DNA of 64,000 nucleotides from Seiridium cupressi. Lineage: Eukaryota > Ascomycota > Sordariomycetes > Amphisphaeriales > Sporocadaceae. Positions 23,741 through 34,468 of this stretch are shown here, one piece after another. The position numbers were made by a program, and so were the translations under genes. Every line of letters begins with the position of its first letter. The first letter of the stretch is position 1. The stretch lies in contig JARVKI010000012.1 of the NCBI GenBank assembly GCA_036674765.1, positions 372,001-436,000 on the forward strand, written 5' to 3'. The notes under the pieces were generated by a model, which saw nothing but the letters and a program-made list of their open reading frames with translations, searched no databases and was not told where the DNA came from.

Positions 23741-24398
23741 CTAGTAGCCGTCCTTGCCCCATTTGTTGTACTTGTCGTGCAGGCTCTACACAACATGTTA
23801 GTGATCTGCTCGGTCCGCAAACACACCTGTAGCAGCATTGACCGTACCTTGGGGAGGTTGACATCGGGAATGACAACAACGTTGATGGCGCTGGGAGCAT
23901 CTTTGGGCTCGGCGCTGGTGTCACCACCGGGGTGGTACTGGTACTTGCCCTCCGAGGAGCCAGACTCCCAGGGCATGCCGGACTGGGCCATACCGACGGA
24001 TTGCTCAGAGGTCGACTTGGTAGGGGTTCGGCCTGGCAGAATACTGGATGAGCAATGTTTCATTGTTGCGGATGGATAACCCGTGTTGGACTGACCGAAG
24101 TAGAGACCGGCACCACCGAGAGCGAGGCACATGATACCTCCAAGGATCTGTCGCGACTCTAGTCAGTACTCCTGTTCATCATGTCGCCTTTCATTTCCTG
24201 CTCCTGCCGTTGCGCGGATGGGGCGAAGGCGATGGACCGAGGAAGCGGGATATGACGCACGAAAAGTTCGGGGTTGCGCTTGGTCTCGTCCTTGAGAGCA
24301 GGGTCGGTCTGGGCGGATCGGCGGACGGAGGTGGTGAAGGTCCTGTTGGAGAATGCTCTGCTCGAGAGAGCGGCGCGGCGGGCGATCATGGAAGCCAT
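23741..24398 (-). CDS. small mitochondrial single-pass membrane protein, unknown function
   Basis: Four exons on the minus strand: 24398-24261, 24147-24096, 24032-23848, 23785-23741, in phase, encoding 139 residues. The N-terminus (MASMIARRAALSSRAFSNRT) is rich in Arg, Ser and Ala and lacks acidic residues, a typical mitochondrial presequence. A single hydrophobic segment follows at about residues 47-63 (ILGGIMCLALGGAGLYFG). The soluble tail includes SEGKYQYHPGGD and ends LHDKYNKWGKDGY. All introns have good donors and acceptors, including an intron with an ATCACTAAC branch site before the last 45-nt exon. The multi-exon agreement makes this a real gene. The shape fits an inner-membrane accessory protein (respiratory chain or assembly factor), but I do not recognise the family. 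Confidence 0.82.
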
Positions 24399-25568
24399 TG
24401 CGTCGACGGTGTCGTGTGTTGTCGTCGGGTTTGATGTGTTGGAAGGGAGTTTTAGAGGGCAGTCGTATGATTGAATGCACACTAAATTGCTTGGAGCTCT
24501 AACGCTGAGCGAATGCAGTCAGAAAGCCCGTGATTGGCCAATGCACCCATCAGGCACTCAGGCATCCAGCGCCAGCCACGACTTCATTCCTGTAGCGCCA
24601 CAAGCTGTCACCACCGCCACAAGTTGTGGAAGTGCCGCTCGGTGGTCTGGCAGGATCCACGGAAGGGGCCCGTGCTTGCAGCATTAGCTTAAAATGTTCC
24701 TGTCACACTGACTCTGAACTATGGGTCGAGGCCTGTCATCGACCTGTTCACTGCATCGTGTCAAAACCAATAAACTGGAGAAGAACCAGATGATCCTACA
24801 TAGGCTATTTCTTACAGATGTGGCGCCTTCGATATTGACATGAACGTGAAGCTGTATGATGTAAGCGTCCTAAGCCCGTAGCAACCACACCAATGTCGAT
24901 GGAGTACCCGTGGTGAAATTGTTCAGCGGCATCCACTGACAAGTCCATCCAATGACAGCGCTGCCAGGGTGCCGATATGCAGGAAACGCGATGCCTGGAA
25001 ATTAAAGTGTCCGTGCTTTCCAATGAGACTCTGACCCAGGCACGAGCTTTTGCATGCAGAAACTCCTTGCATTTTTGGGGTCCTCTGCGCGTTGCCCATC
25101 ACCAAAAGTGGGCAGGACGGCGTGAACTCTGCCATTTCTTCTTCTGCGGCCCATTCCGTTTACCTGTCCTACGACTTTCCGACTCCCCTAGCATTTCTGC
25201 TGTGCAGACAGGAAGAAGCAAATATAGCACGCTCGTTCGCCGTCCCGCTCTTTACCTTTCGATTTATCCACCTAGCCGGGTATTCCATTCCGCCTCTCAC
25301 TGCCCGTCTTCCTACGAGAATCCTCCACGGCCCCCAGTCTCCAAGACCGTCGCATCGAAATTCGAGGCCCCTGCGTAAGGTTTCAGTGCCACCCGTTGCC
25401 AAAGCGCCTTTTCTTCTCGCGTGTCCGACTGCGTCCTGTCCTTGTAGTAAACCATATATTTCGATTACGAGTTCCATTTAGCCACTACTGTTTAAGTTTT
25501 GAGGATACCGGCATGGTCGTGGCAACCAGGTTTAGCCCACGCAGCCACCACGACGTAGATATTTCGAC
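24399..25568. other. divergent promoter region
   Basis: Shared upstream region of the minus-strand mitochondrial protein gene and the plus-strand ERF2 gene. Overlapping frames at 24977-25481 on both strands are not supported by any domain. The part from about 25200 to 25568 is C/T-rich on the plus strand, as fungal leaders often are. Confidence 0.55.
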
Positions 25569-27629
25569 ATGGCCGCCAACAAGTCTGGAGGTGGGCCGAC
25601 CACCCAGGATAATAGCGACTTCCCGCGTCCTCAATTTCCTGCCGGCCCTCCCAGTATAATATCCTCTAGAATGACGGATATCGCATCCGAGGATGGGGAT
25701 GCTTTCGCCGAAGAGCAATCGAGTGCTGGCAATCCGCATAGACGAAGCATCTTGGCCTCGGAATCGCGACCTGGAACTGCGAAAACCGGCTTGTCCTCGC
25801 GGGGCGCATGGTCTCAAGCGACACCGCTGCGACGGGGATATCAGAGAGGAAGTCTGAGCGGAAGTATATCAGGTTCCGTGTCTGGCAGACCGGCTAGTTC
25901 GACTAGCAGAAGTCACGTCCCGTCCCTGACTTCCCATGCATTCTTCCACCCCATGAGTTCGCAGAAGCTTCAAGCGCAGAGGGGTGTTTCGCGACCTACC
26001 ACGACGACCCAGCAGCAAGGAACGATGGATGAAGCTGCCGCCGAGAATCGCGCCCAGGTCGCACAACAGCGTGGCACCACATCAAGCCCACTCCACCGCC
26101 TCGTGCGTGAGCCCGCCGATGATAGCGATTTTCAGGCGCCGCCCTCGAGGGGCACGGAGATGACAGAGCAGGAGACTTACGACAGGATAACTGCCAATAC
26201 AAGTCCCACCCAGGGTCACTATACGGCTGGTAGTCTCACCGACAGCGTGCGGCCATTGCAGCGAAAGAAGCCGGAAGGTCTGAGCCTGACCATTAATGAT
26301 GACAAGAACAAGAACCAGAAAAACGGCGGCAACATACCAACTCCTATGAAGTCACCGCGGTCATTCAAGTCCAGTTTATTCATTCCTAAGGGGGAATCGG
26401 CGAACAACCAATCCAACCGCAGCATGCCAGGCGCAGAAAAGCTCTCTTCCGGCGCGTCCTCGCCCCAGTTGACGCCGATAGGAACCAGCTCCCGTACCGA
26501 CAATAGGAACACAGTCAAAGACAAGCTCCCGAACCTCGGGCGGAACCATGAATACTTCGAGGGAAACACCTTTTTCTGCATTGGGGGCCGTCTGCAGAAC
26601 ACTCGGCACCGCCCCATCAACATCGCTACAGGATTGTTTGTCCTGCTTCCCGGTGTTCTCTTCTTCGTCTTCTCGGCACCTTATCTCTGGCACGAAGTCT
26701 CTCCAGCAGTTCCCATAATATTCGCTTACATATTCTATGTTTGCATGTCTTCTTTCCTCCACGCGTCTGGATCTGATCCCGGGGTGAGTAGCCTCAAGTC
26801 CCCAATTGCTCGGAATGGTGAACACTACTAACTCGATATGTTGTAGATTTTGCCACGCAATCTACACCAATTTCCTCCACCAGCTCATGACGAAGATCCC
26901 TTGAGATTAGCGCCACCTACGAATGACTGGACACTTATTAAGTCGGCTGAGTCAGCTACTGCTGCAATGGAAGTCCCAACCAAGTATTGCAAAACTTGCA
27001 ACATTTGGCGTCCACCACGAGCACATCATTGTCGGTTATGCAACAATTGTGTCGAGACCCAGGACCATCACTGTGTTTGGCTGAACAATTGTGTGGGTCG
27101 TCGCAACTACCGTTACTTCTTCACCTTTGTAACTTCGGCTTCCCTGCTGGCAGTCTACCTATTCGCTGCTTCTCTTGCCCAGATTCTAGTTTACGCCAAG
27201 AAGGAAAATGTGTCGGTTGGGAATGCGATTGACCATTTCCGGACTCCTTTCGCCATGGTCATTTATGCCATCATAGGTGGCGTTTATCCCATTGCTTTGA
27301 TGGGCTATCACCTGTTCCTCATGGCTCGGGGCGAGACAACTCGGGAGTTCCTCAACTCCCACAAGTTCCTCAAGAAAGATCGTTATCGACCATTCACCCA
27401 AGGGAGTCCATGGAAGAATTGGGCTGTCGTGCTCTGTCGCCCCCGCCCACCAACCTATTATCGGTTCAAAAATCGCTTTGAGGAAGGAGATCAGCGACTT
27501 GCGGCCAAAAAAGTTCAGCCCAATGCCAGGGTTCTGAACAATGGACAAGAGATGGAAATGCAGGATGTGCCGCCATCATCTGGCTTCCAAGGCCCTGTTT
27601 CCTTACGAAGTGAGAGGGGCCAGTCATGA
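25569..27629 (+). CDS. ERF2: palmitoyltransferase ERF2 (DHHC family)
   Basis: Catalytic subunit of the ER/Golgi Ras palmitoyltransferase that acts with Erf4/Shr5. Two exons: 25569-26783 and 26847-27629, joined in phase to 665 residues. The first 330 residues are Ser/Pro-rich and probably disordered. Then come two membrane segments (around GLFVLLPGVLFFVF and IIFAYIFYVCMSSFL). The Cys-rich domain is KYCKTCNIWRPPRAHHCRLC, with the catalytic DHHC at about residues 478-481 in TQDHHCVWLNNCVGRRNYRY. Two more membrane segments follow, and TTREF, the expected TTxE motif. The tail is cytosolic. The intron splits the conserved ASGSDPG-ILPRN junction, which confirms the model. The N-terminal extension is longer than in yeast, as is usual in filamentous fungi. 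Confidence 0.95.
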
Positions 27630-28583
27630 TTCTTCCAGTTTTTTTTCATTTCACGTTGTAAGACCCCGTCATAATTCTCAGCAATCGCACAGATTGGCTG
27701 ATACATACCTACTGTATAATGTCTTCACCTGTATACCCCATCTTTTTTATGTACAACAAGCGTTAGAAGTCGATACCCGCACCAACAGGGGAAACCAACT
27801 CAAAGCGAACGCAATAGCGAGATTTTCCAGTATATTATAGTTACCAGAAACTCAACGGCGATGTATTGTGTCGAGGTCGTCTGCAAAATGAGAAATGCGG
27901 AGCTAACATCAGAACGATGTTCCATGTCGTGACCCCTTCGTCCGTAGTTGTGCTACCTAGTCATAGCCAAGCTCACTCAGGGATGCACTGTCACTCCAGA
28001 GGTCGAGCCGTATCGGCGGTAACCTTACCACATCTGTATAAACTGCACTGTCTACTTCTGAGATCACACAGCATCAGAACGCGTTCGACCCCTGCAGTTG
28101 AGGTCATGTCAGCCAGGCCATCGCCTCTGGCCGGGTTGCATTACCCCGAGCTTGGCAATCTACAAATATGCGGAGCCCCACAAACCCCAATATCTGCGTC
28201 TTTGACAGCATTGCCCCCTTGAGCCACGTATTTTCCACATATCATAGCCATGGCCAGGGGATGAGTCTCATGCGGGGAAAGGAGTCTTCCCCGAGGGATT
28301 GGGGTAAGAACGACATCCTTGAAGTATCCCGCCGGAATGATCCAATGCGATTCGCTAGACCCTGCCAAGGACTGCAAGCTGTAGTCGCTTGCACCGGCCC
28401 TTTGGGTCCGAGTGTGATTTTCCGATATTGTTTATGAATGAGATCGACGTGGACATATAAAAGGCTCCATGCACTCCCCAGAACAATCGAGAAAGCTTGG
28501 CCCGGTAGCCGTTGCCGGGTACGGTCTCTCTGTTGCGTTCGTTTCCAGAATTCGTTGACTAGACGACCACCCTTTCCGGCACC
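27630..28583. other. intergenic with promoter of the lyase gene
   Basis: No gene seen. Left part is presumably the ERF2 3' untranslated region. The right part holds a TATA-like box and C/T-rich leader sequence before the rhamnogalacturonan lyase. A GCGGGG at 28272-28277 fits the short CreA consensus SYGGRG, but such a motif is expected by chance. Confidence 0.5.
28454..28463 (+). promoter_or_regulatory. TATA-like box of the PL4 lyase gene
   Basis: CATATAAAAG lies about 125 nt upstream of the ATG at 28584. A clear TATA element at this distance fits an inducible, strongly expressed secreted enzyme. The expected transcription start would fall about 30 nt further on, leaving a leader of about 90-100 nt. 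Confidence 0.55.
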
Positions 28584-30395
28584 ATGAAGGCTTTCTTCGC
28601 GTCGCTAGCAGGTCTGCTTATAAGCACAGTCGCTGGTTACAGACTCGCTCCTCGAGCTTCAGCCACTGGTCCGTTCTTGACAGTAGTTGACAATTCAACT
28701 TGGGTTATTGGAAATGAGTTATGGAACGTGACGCAAGGTCAAACATACGGTACTAAGCTATACTACAAAGATCATGACTGCGTTGGCGAAGCCGTCGGTC
28801 ATTATGTTAGCTACAGTAAGTTTTCATCAGTACGTATTACCCCGTTATCTATGCGTTGCTGAGCAGAACCCTCTCCAGATGGCGCAGCAAGTAACTTGAA
28901 CTGGACTTCGGCCACCATCGTCAACGAAGGCACTATCCATGACTCCAAGTATATCGATGTGAAGTTTACTGCCAACGAGGGTGACTTTCATTGGGTGATC
29001 TTCTCGGGACTTGCCGGTGCTTACCAATACTTCGTGAACCACGCTCTTCCCACCCTGGGCGAGTTCCGTACTCTCTGGCGCCTCGATAACACAACTTTCC
29101 CGAACGGAAAAACAGACGTTAGAGACGAGCCCCTACCGCCACTAGACGAGTACCTCGCGGAACTTAAGGTACAGGATGAGACTTGGCTTAAGCCCGACGG
29201 CTCAGGTTACATCACAAAGTACGATTTTACTAGCTGGATTCGGACCCAGCTCTATTACGGTGTCTACGGCGATAGCTTTGGCAGCTGGTATATCAATGCC
29301 GGCAAGGACTACTACAACGGCAATCACCTGAAGCAGGAGCTCATGGTCCACCGTGAATCCTCAACTGGTGATGCGGTCCAGCTCAACATGATCCACGGCA
29401 CTCACTTCATGGTCTCATCGTCTGATGTCTTTCCTGACGGAAAGCTATGGGGTCCTTGGCTGTGGTATCTCAACGATGGATCCAAGGATGACGCTGAGGC
29501 AAGGGCCAAGGAGGAGTTTGGCGCCTGGCCGTACCACTGGTTCCAGGATGAGGATTACCAGACCCGTGGCTCAGTCAAGGGTAGACTCGTGCTTTCAGAT
29601 GGCCGACCAGCCACCAATGCGGCTGTGTTCCTTGGTGACAACACACCCAACAAGACGGCATTAGACATGGGAACAGACTACTACTACACTGGCTATGCAG
29701 ATGCGCACGGCGTATTCGAGTTCAAGCATGTCCGCGTGGGCACCTATGGCCTTCAAGCGTGGTCGAACGGAAGCAAGATCGCCGATGTAACGACCTCGTT
29801 TTTGCAGAACGGTGTCGTAGTCTCCCAGAACACAACTACGGACCTCAAGACTTTGAAGTGGCAGACCTCGAAGAAGCACGGTCTCTTCCAGGTCGGCGAC
29901 TTCGATCGCTACAGCTACGGCTTCGCGTACGGCGGCGCACCACACCAACACGCACTGGTTGCCAATTGCCCAGCGGACTTGAACTTCACTGTCGGCGAGA
30001 GCGCGACTGAGGACTGGTGTTTCGGCCAATCCCAGCTCGGAAATTGGAGTATTGCCTTCGACATTGAGAAGTTTCCTTGCGAGGCCGCCAACAAGACGGC
30101 GACGCTGATCGTGTCGCTGGCCGGCTACTCGTCCGGCGTCAGCTCGACCATTTGGGCCAACGACGTCAAGATCGGCAATCTGACCAGCGGGCTTACAACA
30201 ACGAATGCCACGACAGGTCTGGTTAGTGATCCTAGTCTGTACAGAAGCGGCACGGCAGCCGGTGAGTGGAGGTACTTTGAGTTCCCATTCAGCGCGAACG
30301 TGCTGGGCAAGGGAACCAATGAGATCGTGTTCCAGGTCACGAAGAACACGACTTGGCATGGGTTTATGTGGGATAGCATTAAGCTTGAGTGGTAG
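28584..30395 (+). CDS. rhamnogalacturonan endolyase, polysaccharide lyase family 4
   Basis: Secreted enzyme that cleaves the rhamnogalacturonan I backbone of pectin by beta-elimination. Two exons: 28584-28815 and 28879-30395, 582 residues. Signal peptide MKAFFASLAGLLISTVAG. The catalytic N-terminal domain includes FHWVIFSGLAGAYQYFVN, DFTSWIRTQLYYGVYGDSFG and LNMIHGTHFMVSSSD, the region of the family's active-site residues. A middle fibronectin-like domain (KGRLVLSDGRPATNAAVFLG) and a C-terminal jelly-roll domain ending GFMWDSIKLEW complete the three-domain PL4 layout. Several N-glycosylation sequons are present. The acceptor at 28878 was preferred because it restores YVSYNGAASNLNW. An alternative AG at 28866 would insert four residues. 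The gene points to plant-cell-wall degradation. Confidence 0.93.
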
Positions 30396-31092
30396 CGCCT
30401 CGGGGTTCTATCTTCATAATATTGAATGTCATTTTTAAATTATCAATCAAACGTGTCCTGCCGCCAACACTAATATAGTTTCCCAGTATGATCAAATTAT
30501 TTTCCCTTCTTAGGATCGGAAATTACAGTCAGTTTGTGCGGTGTCTCGCACCTTGATCACCTGTCTACTCAATCCGTTGCCCTTCAGGTTGCTCTTCGAC
30601 CTTGTTGGGGTTCAGATTTGAGAAACGGTCATGCGTAACCAGCCTTTGAGAGTGTTGAGCGAAATAGTGCGTCAGCGGGTTTCATCTCGATGAAACGTGG
30701 CATCCTGAATCACATCACGTTTACTACAGAGTGGAAGTAGCAGTTGAATACATACTAAGGCCATGAAGGCTGGTCCATCTTGCACAAGAGGCTGAATAGA
30801 CCTCTTGCCATAAGAATATTATTTTAATTTATCGCCAACGACTCGGTTTAGTATTGAAGCTTTGTGACATTTGTAGATCATTAGCCATGTATACAAGTCG
30901 AAGTATAGGGCATATATTGCAGTTACGGGTCTCACGTGACACTGCAGTCGACTCTCACAGTCTTTGCTCCACAGTATTGCATTCCCACCCAGCGATTACA
31001 ACAAACATCCCCTTCATACTGGTCTATGGCCCATCACTTGATCATAGACCCTAACATACAGTCCGCAGCCTGACTGCTGCTCAGTTGTGGAA
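30396..31092. other. intergenic, no supported gene
   Basis: Lyase 3' untranslated region on the left and TYW3 promoter on the right. No open frame with recognisable features and no repeat was seen. Confidence 0.6.
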
Positions 31093-32113
31093 ATGCGGAG
31101 CCTGCCGCCACCCCCACAAAGCTTCGTTCAGAAGAAGGGCAAAATCCTCGAGCAGCTGTCCATTCCAGATTCGGAGTACACAGATGCGTCGCCCAAGGGC
31201 TCGCTAGACGCCGGAATTAGAGACCTGATAGACGAGCTCAATGGGTTGGATGGGTTCGTGACGACGAGCAGTTGTGCAGGGCGGGTGAGTGTCTTTGTGG
31301 AGGGTAGGAAGGCTGCGGGGCCTACCGGTCAGCAGAACGAGAGCACGGAGACGAATCGAGAGGAGGAAGCAAGGACAGTGACGATTGCTGGCGTCGGTGG
31401 GAAAGGGGGCGGTGGCAACTGGCTGTTTGTCAGTCATGACCCTGTGGCCGTGGCGGAGGGGAAAGACTTGGAAGAAGTGTTTGGCTTGAAGAACAACGGG
31501 AAAGAAGCCAGCGATCGTTCGACTGACAGTCAAGATGTGGCACGTCTTATCCATTTCAAGTTTGAGCCAATGGTAGGTTCCTATGCTGTGTTCCATCAGG
31601 TGAAGGAGTGTCTAAGTTGACGATCGACAGATTCTGCATGTTCTCACGGCGTCACTTGAGCATGCACAACTGCTCCTAAGATGTGGCCTCCAAGCTGGCT
31701 TCAGAGAAAGCGGTGCCCTCAATCTTGTCTCTAGTGGAGGAGAAGCAGTCACTCCGATGGTGGCGATCAGGACGATGGGCCTTGGGTTGGAATCGTTGAT
31801 CGGTATCCAAAAAGGGGGCGCCATACAGCGGACAGTTTCAGCAGAGTATCTACAGACGCTGCTTGACATAAGCAATGACAGGTTCACAGAGAACACGAAG
31901 CGAATCGAAAGATTTCGAGCGGCGATCTTGGAGGCTGTTCAACCACCCAAGAAGAAGGACGGGACGGACTGGGAAGATGCTGCGGCTCGACATGAGAGAA
32001 AGAAGGCAGAGGGGCTTCAGAAGAAGGCTGAAATGGAAGCTGTCAGGGATCAAAGCCGAATTCCCAATCAAGCTGATCCTTTGGACATGTCTTTGAATAC
32101 AGACTTGACATGA
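31093..32113 (+). CDS. TYW3: tRNA wybutosine-synthesizing protein 3 (TYW3 methyltransferase)
   Basis: AdoMet-dependent methyltransferase of the wybutosine pathway, which builds the hypermodified G37 of tRNA-Phe; TYW3 performs the N4 methylation of the 4-demethylwyosine-derived intermediate. Two exons: 31093-31572 and 31631-32113, 320 residues. Family motifs: an early LSIPDSEYTDASPKGSLDAG, the signature TTSSCAGRVSVF, GGNWLFVSHDP, then across the intron FKFEPM-ILHVLTASLEHAQ and LQAGFRESGALNL. The C-terminus is a charged, probably helical extension, longer than the archaeal TYW3 unit. The start is MRSLPPPPQSFVQKK. It converges with MIC19, with about 180 nt between the stops. Confidence 0.93.
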
Positions 32114-32290
32114 CCCCTGAATTTGACACTGCAATCTTGAGGTAATGGTGACTTGGTGAACAATTTCGTCTACATGGCTTCTTGGAGCCTCTATGCCGTA
32201 GTTGTACATATCAACAGAATGACATCGTATCCGTTTCTTCCCCTGCGGAACGCGCCCAGGCTTCATCTTTCATGCCAAAGATAACCTCCG

Positions 32291-32911
32291 TCATCGCACA
32301 ACCCTCTCCACCCACTCTTTTTCCAGCCTTCTGACCTCCTCCTTGAAGCTCTCAACCTCCTTCCAGCAGTTGAGCGGCCGGCGATCATTCGCAATCAGGC
32401 ACTGCACGACCTCGCTCCGCGACTTCTCGACGCTCTCGGGGAGGTCGCGCAGCTGTTTCCGCTTCTCTAGTCTTGTTCTGAGGGCCTCGACTTCCTTCGA
32501 GACCGACTGGTGGCTGGGTCCGGCGTCCTTTTGTGAGTCCGCGTCTGTGATTTCGGAGGCCTTCTTCTGTGCGGCTGAGAGAGCGGCAGATTCTTGCGAG
32601 GAGAGCTTCTTGAGCTCTTCGGCTACGCGGGCTTGGACAGCGAGTTCGAGAGTCTGAGCACGGGATGTGTCGGTCTAGATAGAAACATTAGAGAGCCAAG
32701 TACAGGAGGAGTCATGATCACGACGTTGTCGAGTGCATACCTCGATGCTTCCCTGCAGCGATTCGACAACGTCCTGCGAGACGCCTACGGGTCCGGAACT
32801 AATTGTCGCATGAGCATCACTTGGTCAATCAATTGGCTCTAAAGGGAACACATACGCTTTCCAGACGTAAGAGGCCTGGCCACCGGCCGGCTTAGAGGAG
32901 CTCGCGCCCAT
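32291..32911 (-). CDS. MIC19: MICOS complex subunit MIC19
   Basis: Peripheral inner-membrane subunit of MICOS, which holds crista junctions together with Mic60. Three exons on the minus strand: 32911-32856, 32798-32741, 32674-32291, giving 165 residues. The N-terminus MGASSSKPAGGQAS has Gly2 and Ser6, as in N-myristoylated CHCHD3/Mic19 proteins. It is followed by SGPVGVSQDVVESLQGSIE and a long coiled coil (about residues 40-120). The C-terminal half-CHCH motif is a Cys-X10-Cys pair, CLIANDRRPLNCWKEVESFK. All three exons are short and would be missed by simple frame calls. Phases agree and the intron ends are standard. The single Cys pair is normal for fungal Mic19. Confidence 0.9.
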
Positions 32912-34437
32912 GGTTGTGGTTGTCAATGGCTTTGGCTGCGAGGTGCGTCCTTGCAAATATACGCGATAGTGAAGCTGCGGCAGCTTTTGGCTTGCGTAGC
33001 GAATATTTCCGAGGTTTGGGCAAGGCGGACCGGGCCCAAAAGTGACGTACCGTTCTTTGGGCAGTTCTGGCTGGTCTGTGCGCTCCCTGTAACTGGGCCA
33101 CTGCTGTAGGTTAGAACTGCGACAGCAATCTGCTCCAGTATAGACAATGTGTTTCAGTAGGATAGAACCTTCTCAACCAATTTAAACGCCGCCGTATCCA
33201 ATATACTTTATGTGCAAATCAGATCTCCTATGAACCTGCAGGTTCTTCAGATTCTGGCAGACGGATAGACGCCATTATGTGATGATATGTCCGAGCTCTA
33301 TCGAGTCCTGGTGAACATAGCCAGCCTTTCAATCTTCGCTGTCATTCAGTCGTTGTGGGTTCTATTTGACTTGATCAATGGATCAATTCATGCAACTTGT
33401 AGAGCCTTGACGCCCTCCATGCCTCTGCCTTCGTTTTTCAATAACTCGCAAGTCGCCTCGGCTGATGACCAAGCAATGGTATTATCAACCAGTGATTCTC
33501 AGGTGTTACTTGCTAAAATCGTCTTGGAATTCTTGGGCAAGCTACCGCCGGTCTCCTTGCGCCTGGGGCTATGTCCTTCGACCAAAGACTGTTTCGTAAA
33601 AATGTTTGTAAGCAAGGCTTATGGAACTTCCTGTAAATAGTCTTCTGTTCTGTGAGATAGTCACCATGTCAAGCTGAGGATGAGATATGACCATGGTCGC
33701 CATCTTGAAAATGGCTCACACTGACCATTGAAACTGGCTACGTTCCCGTCCAGCAGATTCAATGCTGATAACAGGTGGCTTACCCTCATTTGTATGTCTA
33801 TAGGCGGTTGTCTGAGACACAGTTGCGAATGCCTACTCAGTGATTTAGCAGAGTATTTCGTGAAGAACAACTGCAACATCCTCTTGAGCTAGACTGTTTC
33901 CATCCCGCAATAAGTGATACGATACTTAATTCCATGGAAAATGAATAGATAAACAATTAAAAAGGCATGTCTCACACGTTCATTGTATTCAGCCGAGTTT
34001 ATCACTCAGATATTAGTAATAACTATTAGAGTACTGAATGATGATGCATATTTATTCATATCCATTTACATATATTCCAGTGCAAAGGATTTCCTATCAC
34101 CACAAAATTCTCCAGATATTCTCATCCCAACTATAACTCCTCCCTGGTCCTTTTCTGCACCTCAAACCTATAAAAACTTCTCCTCATGCAGTAAATCACC
34201 ATGCAGATAGCCTATCAGATACCTCCCCTTGACCCATCCAACCTCGAATTAAATTTTGTGAAACCCTGTCTCGTCTCTTTCACTACTGTTTCTTTAATTC
34301 CAAGGATATTTCTTATCCTTATCCAAGGCTAGTACGAAATAGTTACCATCGTTCAGCTTGTAACAAAGGGCTTCCCTCTTGAATAAATCAAGTAATACCT
34401 ACTATGGTGAGTAATGCATGGCCCTTCCCGTATCTTG

Positions 34438-34468
<31 letters not shown>

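Noticed and set aside
29661..30359. 232-codon open frame on the minus strand
   Set aside because: Fully antisense to the conserved C-terminal part of the rhamnogalacturonan lyase; composition follows from the sense codons.
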